Shown here: positions 1-7,926 of the stretch, piece by piece
How the letters are laid out: each line of letters begins with the position of its first letter
How positions within the stretch are numbered: position 1 is the stretch's first letter
Source: WTJH01 sp049889695
Lineage (GTDB): Bacteria > Bacteroidota > Bacteroidia > Flavobacteriales > Flavobacteriaceae
Length of the DNA stretch: 64,000 bases
Direction of reading: 5' to 3'
Assembly (NCBI GenBank): GCA_049889695.1
Contig: JBMHCX010000018.1
Coordinates: 62,001-126,000 of the forward strand
Notes under the pieces: generated by a model
What the model was told of the DNA's origin: nothing
Database searches by the model: none
Seen by the model: the letters and a program-made list of their open reading frames with translations, nothing else
Position numbers and translations under genes: made by a program

Positions 1-666
1 GGCAGCAATATTCTCAGAGGTGTGATTTAAATTTTTCATACTCCCCTGAAAATCGCTTCTGTTTTCATTTAACACACCTACCAAAACCGAAGAAGCTTCG
101 TTTAGGTTTTGGAGCGTCGCAGAGAGATCGGTGAGCGTATTTTTAAGATTGTTTTGTGTATCGTTGTTCAAGACATTGCTGACACCTGAAAATACGGAAT
201 CGGCGCTGGACAACATATGTTCTATTTTTTCTTGTAGTGGGGCAATCTGTCGATTCACTAATTCGGTAAAACCCGGTTGGAGTGTTCCAGACAGTGTATC
301 GTTGGACTGTAGGGCTTGATCGTCAAAAACGGGTTCTATTTTTATGGCCATCCCCCCAATAATACCTGTTTCATACAGGATTGCTTTACTGTTGGACGAT
401 AGGTTTAAGCCCTCACGAATTTGCAGCTGTACATAAATATCGGTTGTTCCTGGCTGAAAGTCCAGTGCCGTAACACGACCAATCGTGAGTCCGTTTAAGG
501 TAACTTTTGCGCCCGGGACAAGACCTTCCACTTCGGGGTAGATCGTGTAGAGAGTGAGCTGGCGCTCAAATACAGAACTTCCCTTAAGGTAATTAAAACC
601 AATAATAAAAAACAAAATTCCCGCCAAAACGAGTAGGGCAGTTTTGACTTCGCGAGTGTATTTCAA
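1..666 (-). CDS. MCE/MlaD family lipid-transport protein, C-terminus cut by window edge
   Basis: Partial: 222 codons are visible and the 3' end lies outside the window. The protein begins with a short basic segment and one transmembrane helix (about residues 8-22), followed by an MCE domain (about 35-115) with the usual G-x-V-x-L-N-G-L and GxxGG-like turns. The remainder is polar and probably helical, as in MlaD-type substrate-binding proteins that carry phospholipid between the two membranes. There is no ATG/GTG in frame between the upstream stop (682-684) and the domain; TTG at 666-664 is the only usual start codon and gives the expected N-terminus (LKYTREVKTALL). It lies 49 bp downstream of the amidase gene on the same strand, an arrangement familiar in Flavobacteriia, so the two are probably co-transcribed. 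Family call is firm; the exact lipid cargo is unknown. Confidence 0.88.
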   Translation of the reverse strand, partial: MKYTREVKTALLVLAGILFFIIGFNYLKGSSVFERQLTLYTIYPEVEGLVPGAKVTLNGLTIGRVTALDFQPGTTDIYVQLQIREGLNLSSNSKAILYETGIIGGMAIKIEPVFDDQALQSNDTLSGTLQPGFTELVNRQIAPLQEKIEHMLSSADSVFSGVSNVLNNDTQNNLKNTLTDLSATLQNLNEASSVLVGVLNENRSDFQGSMKNLNHTSENIAA

Positions 667-715
667 GGCGTTGTAATTATACTAAACAAAGCTAACAATA
701 ATTTTCGATCTCCTC

Positions 716-1825
716 TTATTTCTCGCTATTAAGCGCTTCTTGTAAGGAGATTTTTTTTTCGTTCTTGAAAGCAACTATGAAAGCAGAAGAATAGCCTTTA
801 CGCTGTGCCTTACGTTGTAATTTTTGGACTTCTTGGTATGTATTAACAGCACCGTAGAAGTAGCGGTACATCCCCTTTTCATAGGTTTTGTAAATGGGAG
901 ACAGCCCTTTAAAGTTATATGGTTTAGGAGCTAGATCTTGTTTAGAAGCAGCCAGTTGTACTCTGTAGCTGATCCCTGAAGGCGACTGAGGGGTTTGGTC
1001 TGCAGCGCTTTCTACAACTGCACCCATACTTTGTTGTGCCACTAAAGATGCCGCCAGGGACTCCTTGTAATCCTGAATCGCTTGGGCGATTGCAGCGGCC
1101 ATCTGGTTTTGACCTCTAGTGGAATTTAAATAAGCGCCTTCCTTAGAATTAGTCAGAAAGCCAGTTTCGATCAGCACACTAGGCATGTAGGTATATTTAA
1201 GCACTATAAATCCGGCCTGCTTCACCGTTCGATCTTTTCGCTTCATGTTGCGAACAAAACTCTGTTGAATACTCGCCGCAGCCACAATACTCTGATCGAG
1301 GTAGGTTTCTTGCATCAGTGTTAATCCGATCACCGATTCTGGATTATTAGGATCGAAACCGTCGTAGTTTTCCTCGTAGTTTTCCTCGTAAAAAATTACG
1401 GAGTTTTCCTTTTTCGCCACTTCAAAATTTCGCTGGTTGGCGTGAAGTCCTAAGACAAAAGTTCCGGCACCATAAGCTTTGGGCGATGAGAAGGCGTCGC
1501 AATGAACAGAGATAAACAAATCGGCATCGGCTCTGTTCGCAATACGTGCACGTTCAAACAGTTCTACAAAAACATCTGTTTTTCGGGTATAAATGACCTT
1601 TATTTGCTCCTTTTTTTCGAGGATCTTCCCCACTTTTAAAACGATGTTTAGCGCAATATTTTTTTCGTAGTAGCCATTTCCTCGGTTCCCTGAATCTTTT
1701 CCTCCATGTCCGGCATCTAACACGACAGTAAAAGGGTTTTCACTCGTCTGAGACCAAGCAAATGTGGTCGAAAACAAAGCCAAAAAAAGCCAAATACACC
1801 ACGTAAAAAAAGGTTTGAATGCCAT
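716..1825 (-). CDS. N-acetylmuramoyl-L-alanine amidase (Amidase_3) with C-terminal SPOR-like region
   Basis: 369 aa. A signal peptide (about residues 1-26, ending AWSQ) sends it to the periplasm. The Amidase_3 domain follows, with zinc ligands visible as His40 (LDAGHGGKD), Glu54 and His108 (ISVHCD) and the catalytic Glu in the VLIETGFLTN motif. It cleaves the bond between N-acetylmuramic acid and the stem peptide, normally for daughter-cell separation. The last 70 or so residues (YRVQLAAS...) resemble a SPOR peptidoglycan-binding domain. The frame is open upstream to 1891, but the Met at 1825 is chosen because it begins the signal peptide directly. A promoter with exact TTTG-N19-TAAATTTG layout lies at 1889-1919 on this strand. 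It is divergent from the LptD-like gene and followed by the MCE gene. Confidence 0.93.
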   Translation of the reverse strand: MAFKPFFTWCIWLFLALFSTTFAWSQTSENPFTVVLDAGHGGKDSGNRGNGYYEKNIALNIVLKVGKILEKKEQIKVIYTRKTDVFVELFERARIANRADADLFISVHCDAFSSPKAYGAGTFVLGLHANQRNFEVAKKENSVIFYEENYEENYDGFDPNNPESVIGLTLMQETYLDQSIVAAASIQQSFVRNMKRKDRTVKQAGFIVLKYTYMPSVLIETGFLTNSKEGAYLNSTRGQNQMAAAIAQAIQDYKESLAASLVAQQSMGAVVESAADQTPQSPSGISYRVQLAASKQDLAPKPYNFKGLSPIYKTYEKGMYRYFYGAVNTYQEVQKLQRKAQRKGYSSAFIVAFKNEKKISLQEALNSEK

Positions 1826-1888
1826 ATAAATTAGCGACTTTACTTCAAAATATTGTTTAATTTTGGGAGCCTGTAAATACATCTGATA

Positions 1889-1919
1889 CAAATTTAGGTT
1901 TTATCCCTTTGCCATCAAA
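1889..1919 (-). promoter_or_regulatory. Bacteroidota-type promoter of the amidase-MCE unit
   Basis: On the minus strand TTTG (1919-1916), a 19-bp spacer and TAAATTTG (1896-1889) fit the -33/-7 consensus of Bacteroidota. The amidase ATG is 63 bp downstream. The -33 element overlaps the start of the divergent LptD-like gene. Confidence 0.65.
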
Positions 1920-4554
1920 AAAACTTCTTGCTCCCTTGTTTTGCTTATTGCTGAGCACAGGAGTCGTGTATGGCCAAGAAACTAGCAGCGCCACATCGAG
2001 TCCAACGCAAACTCCACTGGATATCGAAGCGATCGATAGCCTTGTGCCCTTGAGTAAGGAACCCATGCTTTTGGACAAAGTAAAGTACACTGCTAAAGAA
2101 TTGATGCGGATCGATAAAAAAAACAACACCCTGCTGCTCTATGACCAAGCAGAGATGTATTACCAAGACATCGAGCTAAAAGCTGGGATTATTGTTTTAA
2201 ACTACGCCAAACAAGAAGTATATGCCGGACGGATACCCGATACCGCTGGCGTACTGACGCAATACCCCTATTTTAAACAGGCCAACAATGTTGTTAACCC
2301 CGACTCTATCCGATTCAATTTTGAAACGAAAAAAGCACTGATTTGGAATTCTACTTCAGCGCAAAATGGGATGGACGTTTTCTCCGGTTTCACCAAAAAG
2401 CAAAACGACTCCGTCTATTACCTTAAAGAAGCGAAAGTAACGACGGCTGGAGATCTGAAAAATGCAGATTATTACTTCCGTATACGCAAAGGTAAATTAG
2501 TTCCGGGAGGAAAGATCGTGACAGGATTTACCAATATGTATATCGCAGATGTGCCAACGCCATTAATGCTTCCTTTCGCCTACTTCCCCTCCAATCAGCG
2601 TTTGGAATCGGGATTTATTTTCCCGACCATTGGGGAAAGTAACGACCGTGGCTATTATCTACAGAATGGTGGCTATTACCTGGCCTTATCCGAATATTTC
2701 GACTTATCGCTAACGGGCGATTATTACAGTAACGGGAGTTATGGGTTTCGAGGGGACACCCAATACAAGGTGCGCTACAAGTTTGGCGGACAATTTAGTT
2801 TTCGATATGAAAATTTAATCACGGGCGCTAAGGGACTTCCGGGCTATACAAAATCAACGGTTTTCAACTTGCGTTGGAATCACCGAAAAGATCCAAAATC
2901 CAGCCCAAATTCCAACTTTTCAGCTTCGGTCAATTTTGGGACAAGCGATTATTTTCAGCAGTCTATCAATCAATTGAACTCTCCTAACTTTCTCAATAAC
3001 AACCTGAGTTCATCGATTTCATATTCAAAAACCTTTCCGGCTTATCCCAGAATCAATACCTCCATCACCGCATCGATCTCTCAGAATTCAAGATCGCAAG
3101 AAGTCAATCTAACCCTACCTACTTTTCAGGCGAATATGGAACGTATATTCCCCTTTGCTCCTAAAGAAGGGGTTAAAAAGGGAGCTTTGCGAAACATCAA
3201 CTTTCAGTACAGTACCCGAGCAGAAAACAGAACCGTTACGACGGAAGATCAGCTTTTTTCTGCCAATGCCTTTAAGAATGCGAGAGCTGGGATGAAACAT
3301 ACCATTCCAGTAGGAACTAATTTTAAGCTCTTTAAGTATCTCAGTATGTCTGTTGGGGGAAACTATTCAGAAGTATGGACCCCAAAAACCGTGCGATATC
3401 GCGATTTTGATCCTGAAATTGGCACAGCTGTAAAAGACACCATCAGTGGCTTTGGTGCTTTTCGTCAGTATGGCTTTAGTGCGAGTTTAGGAACCACCAT
3501 CTATGGAGTAGTTAATTTTAAACCCAATCGAAAAATTCAATCCATCCGGCATACCATCCGCCCTTCGATTAGCTACAGTAATGCGCCGAGTTTTGAACGT
3601 TATTGGGATACCTACATCATCGATGCAGATGGGAACACAGCGGAATATACGCGCTATGAAACCAGCCTGTTTGGACTCCCTTCTAGAAATCGAGGACAAA
3701 GCGTAGGTGTTACGCTCTCAAATGTGTTCGAGGCCAAAGTGAAAAGCAAAGACACTGCTGCAACCGAACCCAAAAAAATTAAGCTACTGAACAATTTAAA
3801 CCTCAGCACGAGCTACAATATTCTCGCAGAGGAATTTCAATGGTCACCCATCCGTATGAATACTGGGTTTAACTTATTTAACAAGGAACTGAGCGTTAAC
3901 CTGAACGCCACCTTTGATCCTTACGCGCTCGATGAAGAAAAACGACGGATCAACACTTCACATTTCAAACAATCCGGTGGTTTGGCTCGAATGACAAGTG
4001 CCAACATAAACATGAACTACAGTTTTTCGAGTAAAAAGTTCGAATCCAAAACCAACGATCGCAGTCAACAGGAATCTCAATCGGGAGGTGGGCGATCCGA
4101 CGATTTGTTTGGGGTCGCCAACAACTTCGCGGATAACCGCATGAACAATCCTTTCCCCGACGATTCTCAAAAGGATGATGACCCCGATAATAAGAAAGAA
4201 AAAGTTAACTTTTTCAGTGCCAAAATACCTTGGGATCTAAGGCTTGCCTATTCCGTTACGTATAGAAACAATCGACAACAACAGGAAATCGGAAATAATT
4301 CATTAATGTTTTCTGGAAATATTGAACTTAGCCCCAAATGGAAAATAGGGGTTTCCTCTGGTTACGATTTTAAAGGTAAAGGATTTACCTACACTCAACT
4401 GCGTTTCGACCGAGACCTCAATAGTTGGCGATTAAATTTCGACTGGGTACCCTTTAGCCAAAGAGCTTCTTGGAACTTTTTTATTGGGATTAAATCCAGT
4501 CTGCTAAGCGACTTAAAATACGAAAAACGCAGCGCTCCAGATCGCAATTTATAA
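1909..4554 (+). CDS. lptD: LptD-like outer-membrane LPS-assembly/OstA family protein
   Basis: 881 aa. The N-terminus (residues 1-23, PSKKLLAPLFCLLLSTGVVYGQ) is a signal peptide. A periplasmic OstA/LptA-like region follows (about 50-200, ELMRIDKKNNTLLLYDQAEMYYQDIEL...), then a long beta-barrel region rich in alternating aromatic and polar residues and Asn/Ser-rich turns. The family inserts lipopolysaccharide into the outer leaflet of the outer membrane; the Bacteroidota version is diverged and longer than the E. coli one. The start is TTG at 1909: no ATG or GTG occurs in frame further upstream, and this codon begins the signal peptide. An Asp/Asn/Lys-rich insertion lies near residues 740-765. 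A possible -7 box TAATTTTG lies at 1858-1865 without a clear -33 partner. Family confident, symbol by homology to lineage members. Confidence 0.82.
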   Translation: MPSKKLLAPLFCLLLSTGVVYGQETSSATSSPTQTPLDIEAIDSLVPLSKEPMLLDKVKYTAKELMRIDKKNNTLLLYDQAEMYYQDIELKAGIIVLNYAKQEVYAGRIPDTAGVLTQYPYFKQANNVVNPDSIRFNFETKKALIWNSTSAQNGMDVFSGFTKKQNDSVYYLKEAKVTTAGDLKNADYYFRIRKGKLVPGGKIVTGFTNMYIADVPTPLMLPFAYFPSNQRLESGFIFPTIGESNDRGYYLQNGGYYLALSEYFDLSLTGDYYSNGSYGFRGDTQYKVRYKFGGQFSFRYENLITGAKGLPGYTKSTVFNLRWNHRKDPKSSPNSNFSASVNFGTSDYFQQSINQLNSPNFLNNNLSSSISYSKTFPAYPRINTSITASISQNSRSQEVNLTLPTFQANMERIFPFAPKEGVKKGALRNINFQYSTRAENRTVTTEDQLFSANAFKNARAGMKHTIPVGTNFKLFKYLSMSVGGNYSEVWTPKTVRYRDFDPEIGTAVKDTISGFGAFRQYGFSASLGTTIYGVVNFKPNRKIQSIRHTIRPSISYSNAPSFERYWDTYIIDADGNTAEYTRYETSLFGLPSRNRGQSVGVTLSNVFEAKVKSKDTAATEPKKIKLLNNLNLSTSYNILAEEFQWSPIRMNTGFNLFNKELSVNLNATFDPYALDEEKRRINTSHFKQSGGLARMTSANINMNYSFSSKKFESKTNDRSQQESQSGGGRSDDLFGVANNFADNRMNNPFPDDSQKDDDPDNKKEKVNFFSAKIPWDLRLAYSVTYRNNRQQQEIGNNSLMFSGNIELSPKWKIGVSSGYDFKGKGFTYTQLRFDRDLNSWRLNFDWVPFSQRASWNFFIGIKSSLLSDLKYEKRSAPDRNL

Positions 4555-4574
4555 TTCACTGAAAGCATATACAA

Positions 4575-4958
4575 ATGAAGCAAATTATAAACACACCTAA
4601 TGCTCCTGCACCTATTGGTCCCTACAATCAAGCGGTATGGGCACAAAATACCTTGTATATTTCTGGTCAGATCGGACTAGATCCTCAGACGATGGAGCTG
4701 CAAAACAGCACTATTGCAATCGAAACACGACAAGTCCTTGATAATTTGAGTGCCATCTTAACTGCCGCTGGTTTAGACCGAACGGCTGTTGTAAAGACCA
4801 GTATATTCCTCAGCGATATGGAATTGTTCTCTGAAGTCAACGAAGTTTATGGACAGTACTTCGAGGAAGCCAATGCTCCAGCTCGCGAAACAGTAGCTGT
4901 TAAAGCGCTCCCTAAATATGTGAACGTAGAAATATCCGCGATTGCTGTTCGGTTATAA
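4575..4958 (+). CDS. ridA: RidA family enamine/imine deaminase
   Basis: 127 aa, the normal length for the YjgF/YER057c/UK114 family. It shows the family signature at the start (NAPAPIGPYNQAV), the YISGQIGLDP strand, and the C-terminal block RETVAVKALPKYVNVEISAIA that includes the conserved Arg contacting the substrate carboxylate. RidA hydrolyses reactive enamines/imines made by PLP enzymes such as threonine dehydratase, protecting branched-chain amino acid metabolism. It lies 20 bp downstream of the LptD-like gene and could be read with it. Its last 6 bp overlap the 3' end of the convergent sugar kinase gene. Cytoplasmic, trimeric in known members. Confidence 0.95.
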   Translation: MKQIINTPNAPAPIGPYNQAVWAQNTLYISGQIGLDPQTMELQNSTIAIETRQVLDNLSAILTAAGLDRTAVVKTSIFLSDMELFSEVNEVYGQYFEEANAPARETVAVKALPKYVNVEISAIAVRL

Positions 4959-5819
4959 AACCGATTCGTCTAAGAGTCCTTTGTGGTAAGATACTAAGCC
5001 ATCGATCGGGCGCTTAACGACTCTTCCCAGTCGCAACTGATGGCGCTTTAAAGCTTCATTTACCTCATCTTTGAGGAAAAATGAGATGGATCCCACAAAA
5101 TGAACTGGGATTTCCTTGGCGTCATCGAATTGAAGAATCTGATGCTGGATAAAGCGATCGAGACCCTTGTGAATGATTTCTTGAAAAACAGTCTCTTCTT
5201 TGTGTTCTATCAGGAAGCGAGTAAATTTTGCCAAATAGGTATTTGGATTTTCTTTACGGTAGATGTTCTCTTTGATCGTATCCGGATGAAGATCGTAAGA
5301 CTTTTCAAATGAAGCTCGTAAGTGTTCCGGCATGGAATTAAAGTAATAACTTCGAATGAGTTGCTTTCCATAGAAATTTCCACTGGCTTCGTCCATTAAG
5401 ACATAACCCAGAGAAGTAACCCTTTGTTCAAGAGAGAAACCATTGTAATAAGAGCAGTTCGACCCTGTTCCTAAAATACAAACGATAGATTTTTCTTCAG
5501 GGGTAACGGTTGCATAAGCTGCGGCATAGGTATCCTCTTGGATATCTAGTTCTGCCTTGGTAAAAATTTCACGAAAAACTTTTTCGATCCGTTTTTTTGG
5601 CGATTCTACACCGCAGCCTGCACCATAAAAATATAAATGGGTGACAAGATCGCGTTGCTGATACAGCTCGTAATTGTTAATAATTCGCTCATTGAGAATG
5701 GCTGATGACAACACCTGGGGGTTTAAACCCAGTGTTTGTGTAGAAAACAGCACCTGTCCTTTCGGATCTATAGCAAACCAATCGGTTTTGGTAGATCCAC
5801 TATCAACAACTAAAATCAT
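4953..5819 (-). CDS. BadF/BadG/BcrA/BcrD-type ATPase, probable N-acetylglucosamine kinase-like sugar kinase
   Basis: 288 aa. The N-terminal phosphate-1 motif of the ASKHA fold is clear (VVDSGSTKTDWFAI, residues 4-17), and the phosphate-2 motif appears as CILGTGSNCSYYNG. Flavobacterial proteins of this type are annotated as N-acetylglucosamine kinases or BadF ATPases; the substrate cannot be read from sequence. It is the last gene of a pfkA-gapA-kinase unit, 21 bp after gapA, which supports a job in hexose or amino-sugar phosphorylation feeding glycolysis. It lacks the iron-sulfur cysteines of true benzoyl-CoA reductase activators, so that role is unlikely. Confidence 0.8.
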   Translation of the reverse strand: MILVVDSGSTKTDWFAIDPKGQVLFSTQTLGLNPQVLSSAILNERIINNYELYQQRDLVTHLYFYGAGCGVESPKKRIEKVFREIFTKAELDIQEDTYAAAYATVTPEEKSIVCILGTGSNCSYYNGFSLEQRVTSLGYVLMDEASGNFYGKQLIRSYYFNSMPEHLRASFEKSYDLHPDTIKENIYRKENPNTYLAKFTRFLIEHKEETVFQEIIHKGLDRFIQHQILQFDDAKEIPVHFVGSISFFLKDEVNEALKRHQLRLGRVVKRPIDGLVSYHKGLLDESVL

Positions 5820-5840
5820 ATCCCCTTAAATAATGCTTAA

Positions 5841-6842
5841 TTATCCTAATCCGTGTACGTGCTTTGCAAGATCAATGAGCTTGTTTGAATAACCGCACTC
5901 ATTATCGTACCAAGAAATGATCTTAAAGAAGTTCCCATTGAGTTCCATTCCTGCCCCTGCATCAAAGATGGAAGTACGCTTATCTCCAACAAAGTCTTGA
6001 GAGACCAATGGTAGGTCTTCATAGCCGAGAATACCGGCCAATTCATTCTGAGAAGCCGCTTTCATGGTTGCTTTGATATCTTCATAGGAAGTCGATTTTT
6101 CCAGACGTACAGTAAGGTCGACTACAGAAACATTGGCCGTTGGCACTCGGAAGGCCATACCGGTTAGTTTTCCTACTAGGCTAGGAATTACTTTCGTTAC
6201 TGCTTTAGCCGCTCCTGTAGAAGCTGGAATAATATTTAACAAGGCAGAACGTCCGCCACGGAAATCTTTTCTAGAAGGTCCATCTACTGTAAACTGTGTT
6301 GCCGTAGTGGCGTGTACAGTTGTCATGAGCCCTTCGACGATACCGTAGGTGTCGTTCAACACTTTAGCGACAGGCGCCAAACAGTTGGTCGTACAAGACG
6401 CATTGGAAACGATGGTTTGGTCGGGTGTAGCTTCTGTATGATTAACGCCCATCACAAACATTGGAGCATCGGCAGAAGGGGCACTAATAACTACTTTCTT
6501 AGCTCCTCCATCGATGTGCGCTTGTGCTTTTTCTAGGGTTGTAAAAATTCCAGTACATTCAGCAACCACATCGGTTCCTAAAGTTCCCCAACCAATATCA
6601 GCAGGATTGCGTTCTGCTGAAATCTTTACGGTATGTCCGTCTACAACAAGGTTGTTATCGACAACTTCTACTGTCCCGTCGTATTGCCCGTGAACAGAGT
6701 CATATTTAAGCAAGTATGCCAGATGATTTACGTCCAAAAGGTCGTTAATCCCGACAACAGTTACGTCGTCTTGCTTCATGGCCGAACGGAAAACAAGTCT
6801 TCCAATTCTTCCAAATCCATTAATTCCAATTTTTAAAGCCAT
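5841..6842 (-). CDS. gapA: Glyceraldehyde-3-phosphate dehydrogenase, type I
   Basis: 333 aa, full length. The NAD-binding Rossmann motif is INGFGRIGRLVFR (residues 7-19). The active-site block is SNASCTTNCLAP with catalytic Cys150, the canonical position, and the C-terminal domain includes SWYDNECGYSNKLIDL. It converts glyceraldehyde 3-phosphate, NAD and phosphate to 1,3-bisphosphoglycerate in the cytosol. It follows pfkA by 35 bp on the same strand and precedes a BadF-type kinase by 21 bp, forming a glycolytic operon. I found no separate promoter in the 35-bp gap, so expression from the pfkA promoter is the likely arrangement. Confidence 0.98.
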   Translation of the reverse strand: MALKIGINGFGRIGRLVFRSAMKQDDVTVVGINDLLDVNHLAYLLKYDSVHGQYDGTVEVVDNNLVVDGHTVKISAERNPADIGWGTLGTDVVAECTGIFTTLEKAQAHIDGGAKKVVISAPSADAPMFVMGVNHTEATPDQTIVSNASCTTNCLAPVAKVLNDTYGIVEGLMTTVHATTATQFTVDGPSRKDFRGGRSALLNIIPASTGAAKAVTKVIPSLVGKLTGMAFRVPTANVSVVDLTVRLEKSTSYEDIKATMKAASQNELAGILGYEDLPLVSQDFVGDKRTSIFDAGAGMELNGNFFKIISWYDNECGYSNKLIDLAKHVHGLG

Positions 6843-6877
6843 AATTCTTATTTTAAGTATTTAAGTGTAATCGTATA

Positions 6878-7864
6878 TCAAATAGAGAGTATGTCTGATA
6901 CTCGAATGAGATTCTTATTGATGGGGGTTTTCCCTTTAATAGCATCTTCCAACGGATGAAGGAGCATTCGTTCATCAACGATACCAACCATCATCTGGCT
7001 ATTTCCCTCCAGGAGCGACTCTACTGCAAAAACACCCATCCGAGAGCCCAAAACCCTATCGAAACAACTGGGTGCTCCTCCGCGTTGCATGTGCCCTAAA
7101 ACGGATACACGCACCTCGTAATGAGGTAAGTTTTGTTCAATGTATGCAGCGATTTCAAACACATTTTTCCCGGTCTTATCCCCTTCTGCCACGACGACAA
7201 TACTAGAAGATTTACCAGATTTTTTACTGCGATTAAGGGATTCCAACAAACGGGGTAGTCCCATGTCTTCTTCGGGGATCAGCACTTCTTCAGCCCCCGC
7301 CCCGATTCCTGCATTTAAGGCGATATGACCGGCATCTCGCCCCATGACCTCGACAATAAACAATCGGTTATGCGAACTGGCCGTGTCACGTATTTTATCA
7401 ATGGCCTCAACGACCGTATTCAGGGCAGTGTCGTAGCCTAAGGTATAACGCGTTCCGTGTATATCATTATCGATAGTCCCAGGGATTCCAATGACTGGAA
7501 AGTCAAACTCATTAGAAAATATAAGAGCCCCTGTGAAAGAGCCGTCACCACCGATAACCACTAAGGCATCTACCTCATGTTTTTGTAGATTTTGATGCGC
7601 CTTTTGGCGCCCCTCAGGTGTTCTGAATTCTAGGCAACGAGCAGATTTAAGGATAGTCCCACCTTTATTGATGATGTTGTTGACCCCTCGTGCGTCGATC
7701 GGACGAATGTTATCGTCTATCAAACCCTGATATCCTTGGTATACCGCTAAGCATTCAAGGTTGTTATAATTGGCCGTCCGGACTACAGCTCTTAGGGCTG
7801 CATTCATTCCCGGAGCGTCTCCTCCGGAAGTTAAGACTGCAATCTTATTAATCCTCTTGTCCAT
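6878..7864 (-). CDS. pfkA: ATP-dependent 6-phosphofructokinase
   Basis: 328 aa, typical bacterial PfkA length. Motifs are TSGGDAPGMNAALR (residues 12-25), the nucleotide loop GGDGS (105-109), and GIPGTIDND (126-134) with the catalytic Asp132. Position 108 is Gly, which in this family marks use of ATP; the pyrophosphate-dependent enzymes have Asp there. It phosphorylates fructose 6-phosphate, the committed step of glycolysis. It is the first gene of a pfkA-gapA-sugar kinase unit. A consensus promoter (TTTG-N19-TAAATTTG, 7881-7911) stands 16 bp ahead of the ATG. Confidence 0.97.
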   Translation of the reverse strand: MDKRINKIAVLTSGGDAPGMNAALRAVVRTANYNNLECLAVYQGYQGLIDDNIRPIDARGVNNIINKGGTILKSARCLEFRTPEGRQKAHQNLQKHEVDALVVIGGDGSFTGALIFSNEFDFPVIGIPGTIDNDIHGTRYTLGYDTALNTVVEAIDKIRDTASSHNRLFIVEVMGRDAGHIALNAGIGAGAEEVLIPEEDMGLPRLLESLNRSKKSGKSSSIVVVAEGDKTGKNVFEIAAYIEQNLPHYEVRVSVLGHMQRGGAPSCFDRVLGSRMGVFAVESLLEGNSQMMVGIVDERMLLHPLEDAIKGKTPINKNLIRVSDILSI

Positions 7865-7880
7865 AAAATCAAAAACGCTA

Positions 7881-7911
7881 CAAATTTATTCTTTCTGGCA
7901 TAGGGGGCAAA
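7881..7911 (-). promoter_or_regulatory. Promoter of the pfkA-gapA-kinase operon
   Basis: On the minus strand TTTG (7911-7908), 19 bp, then TAAATTTG (7888-7881). It is an exact fit to the Bacteroidota consensus, with the pfkA ATG 16 bp beyond the -7 box, so the transcript leader would be very short. Confidence 0.72.
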
Positions 7912-7926
7912 CATTTTTTTGCCTTT

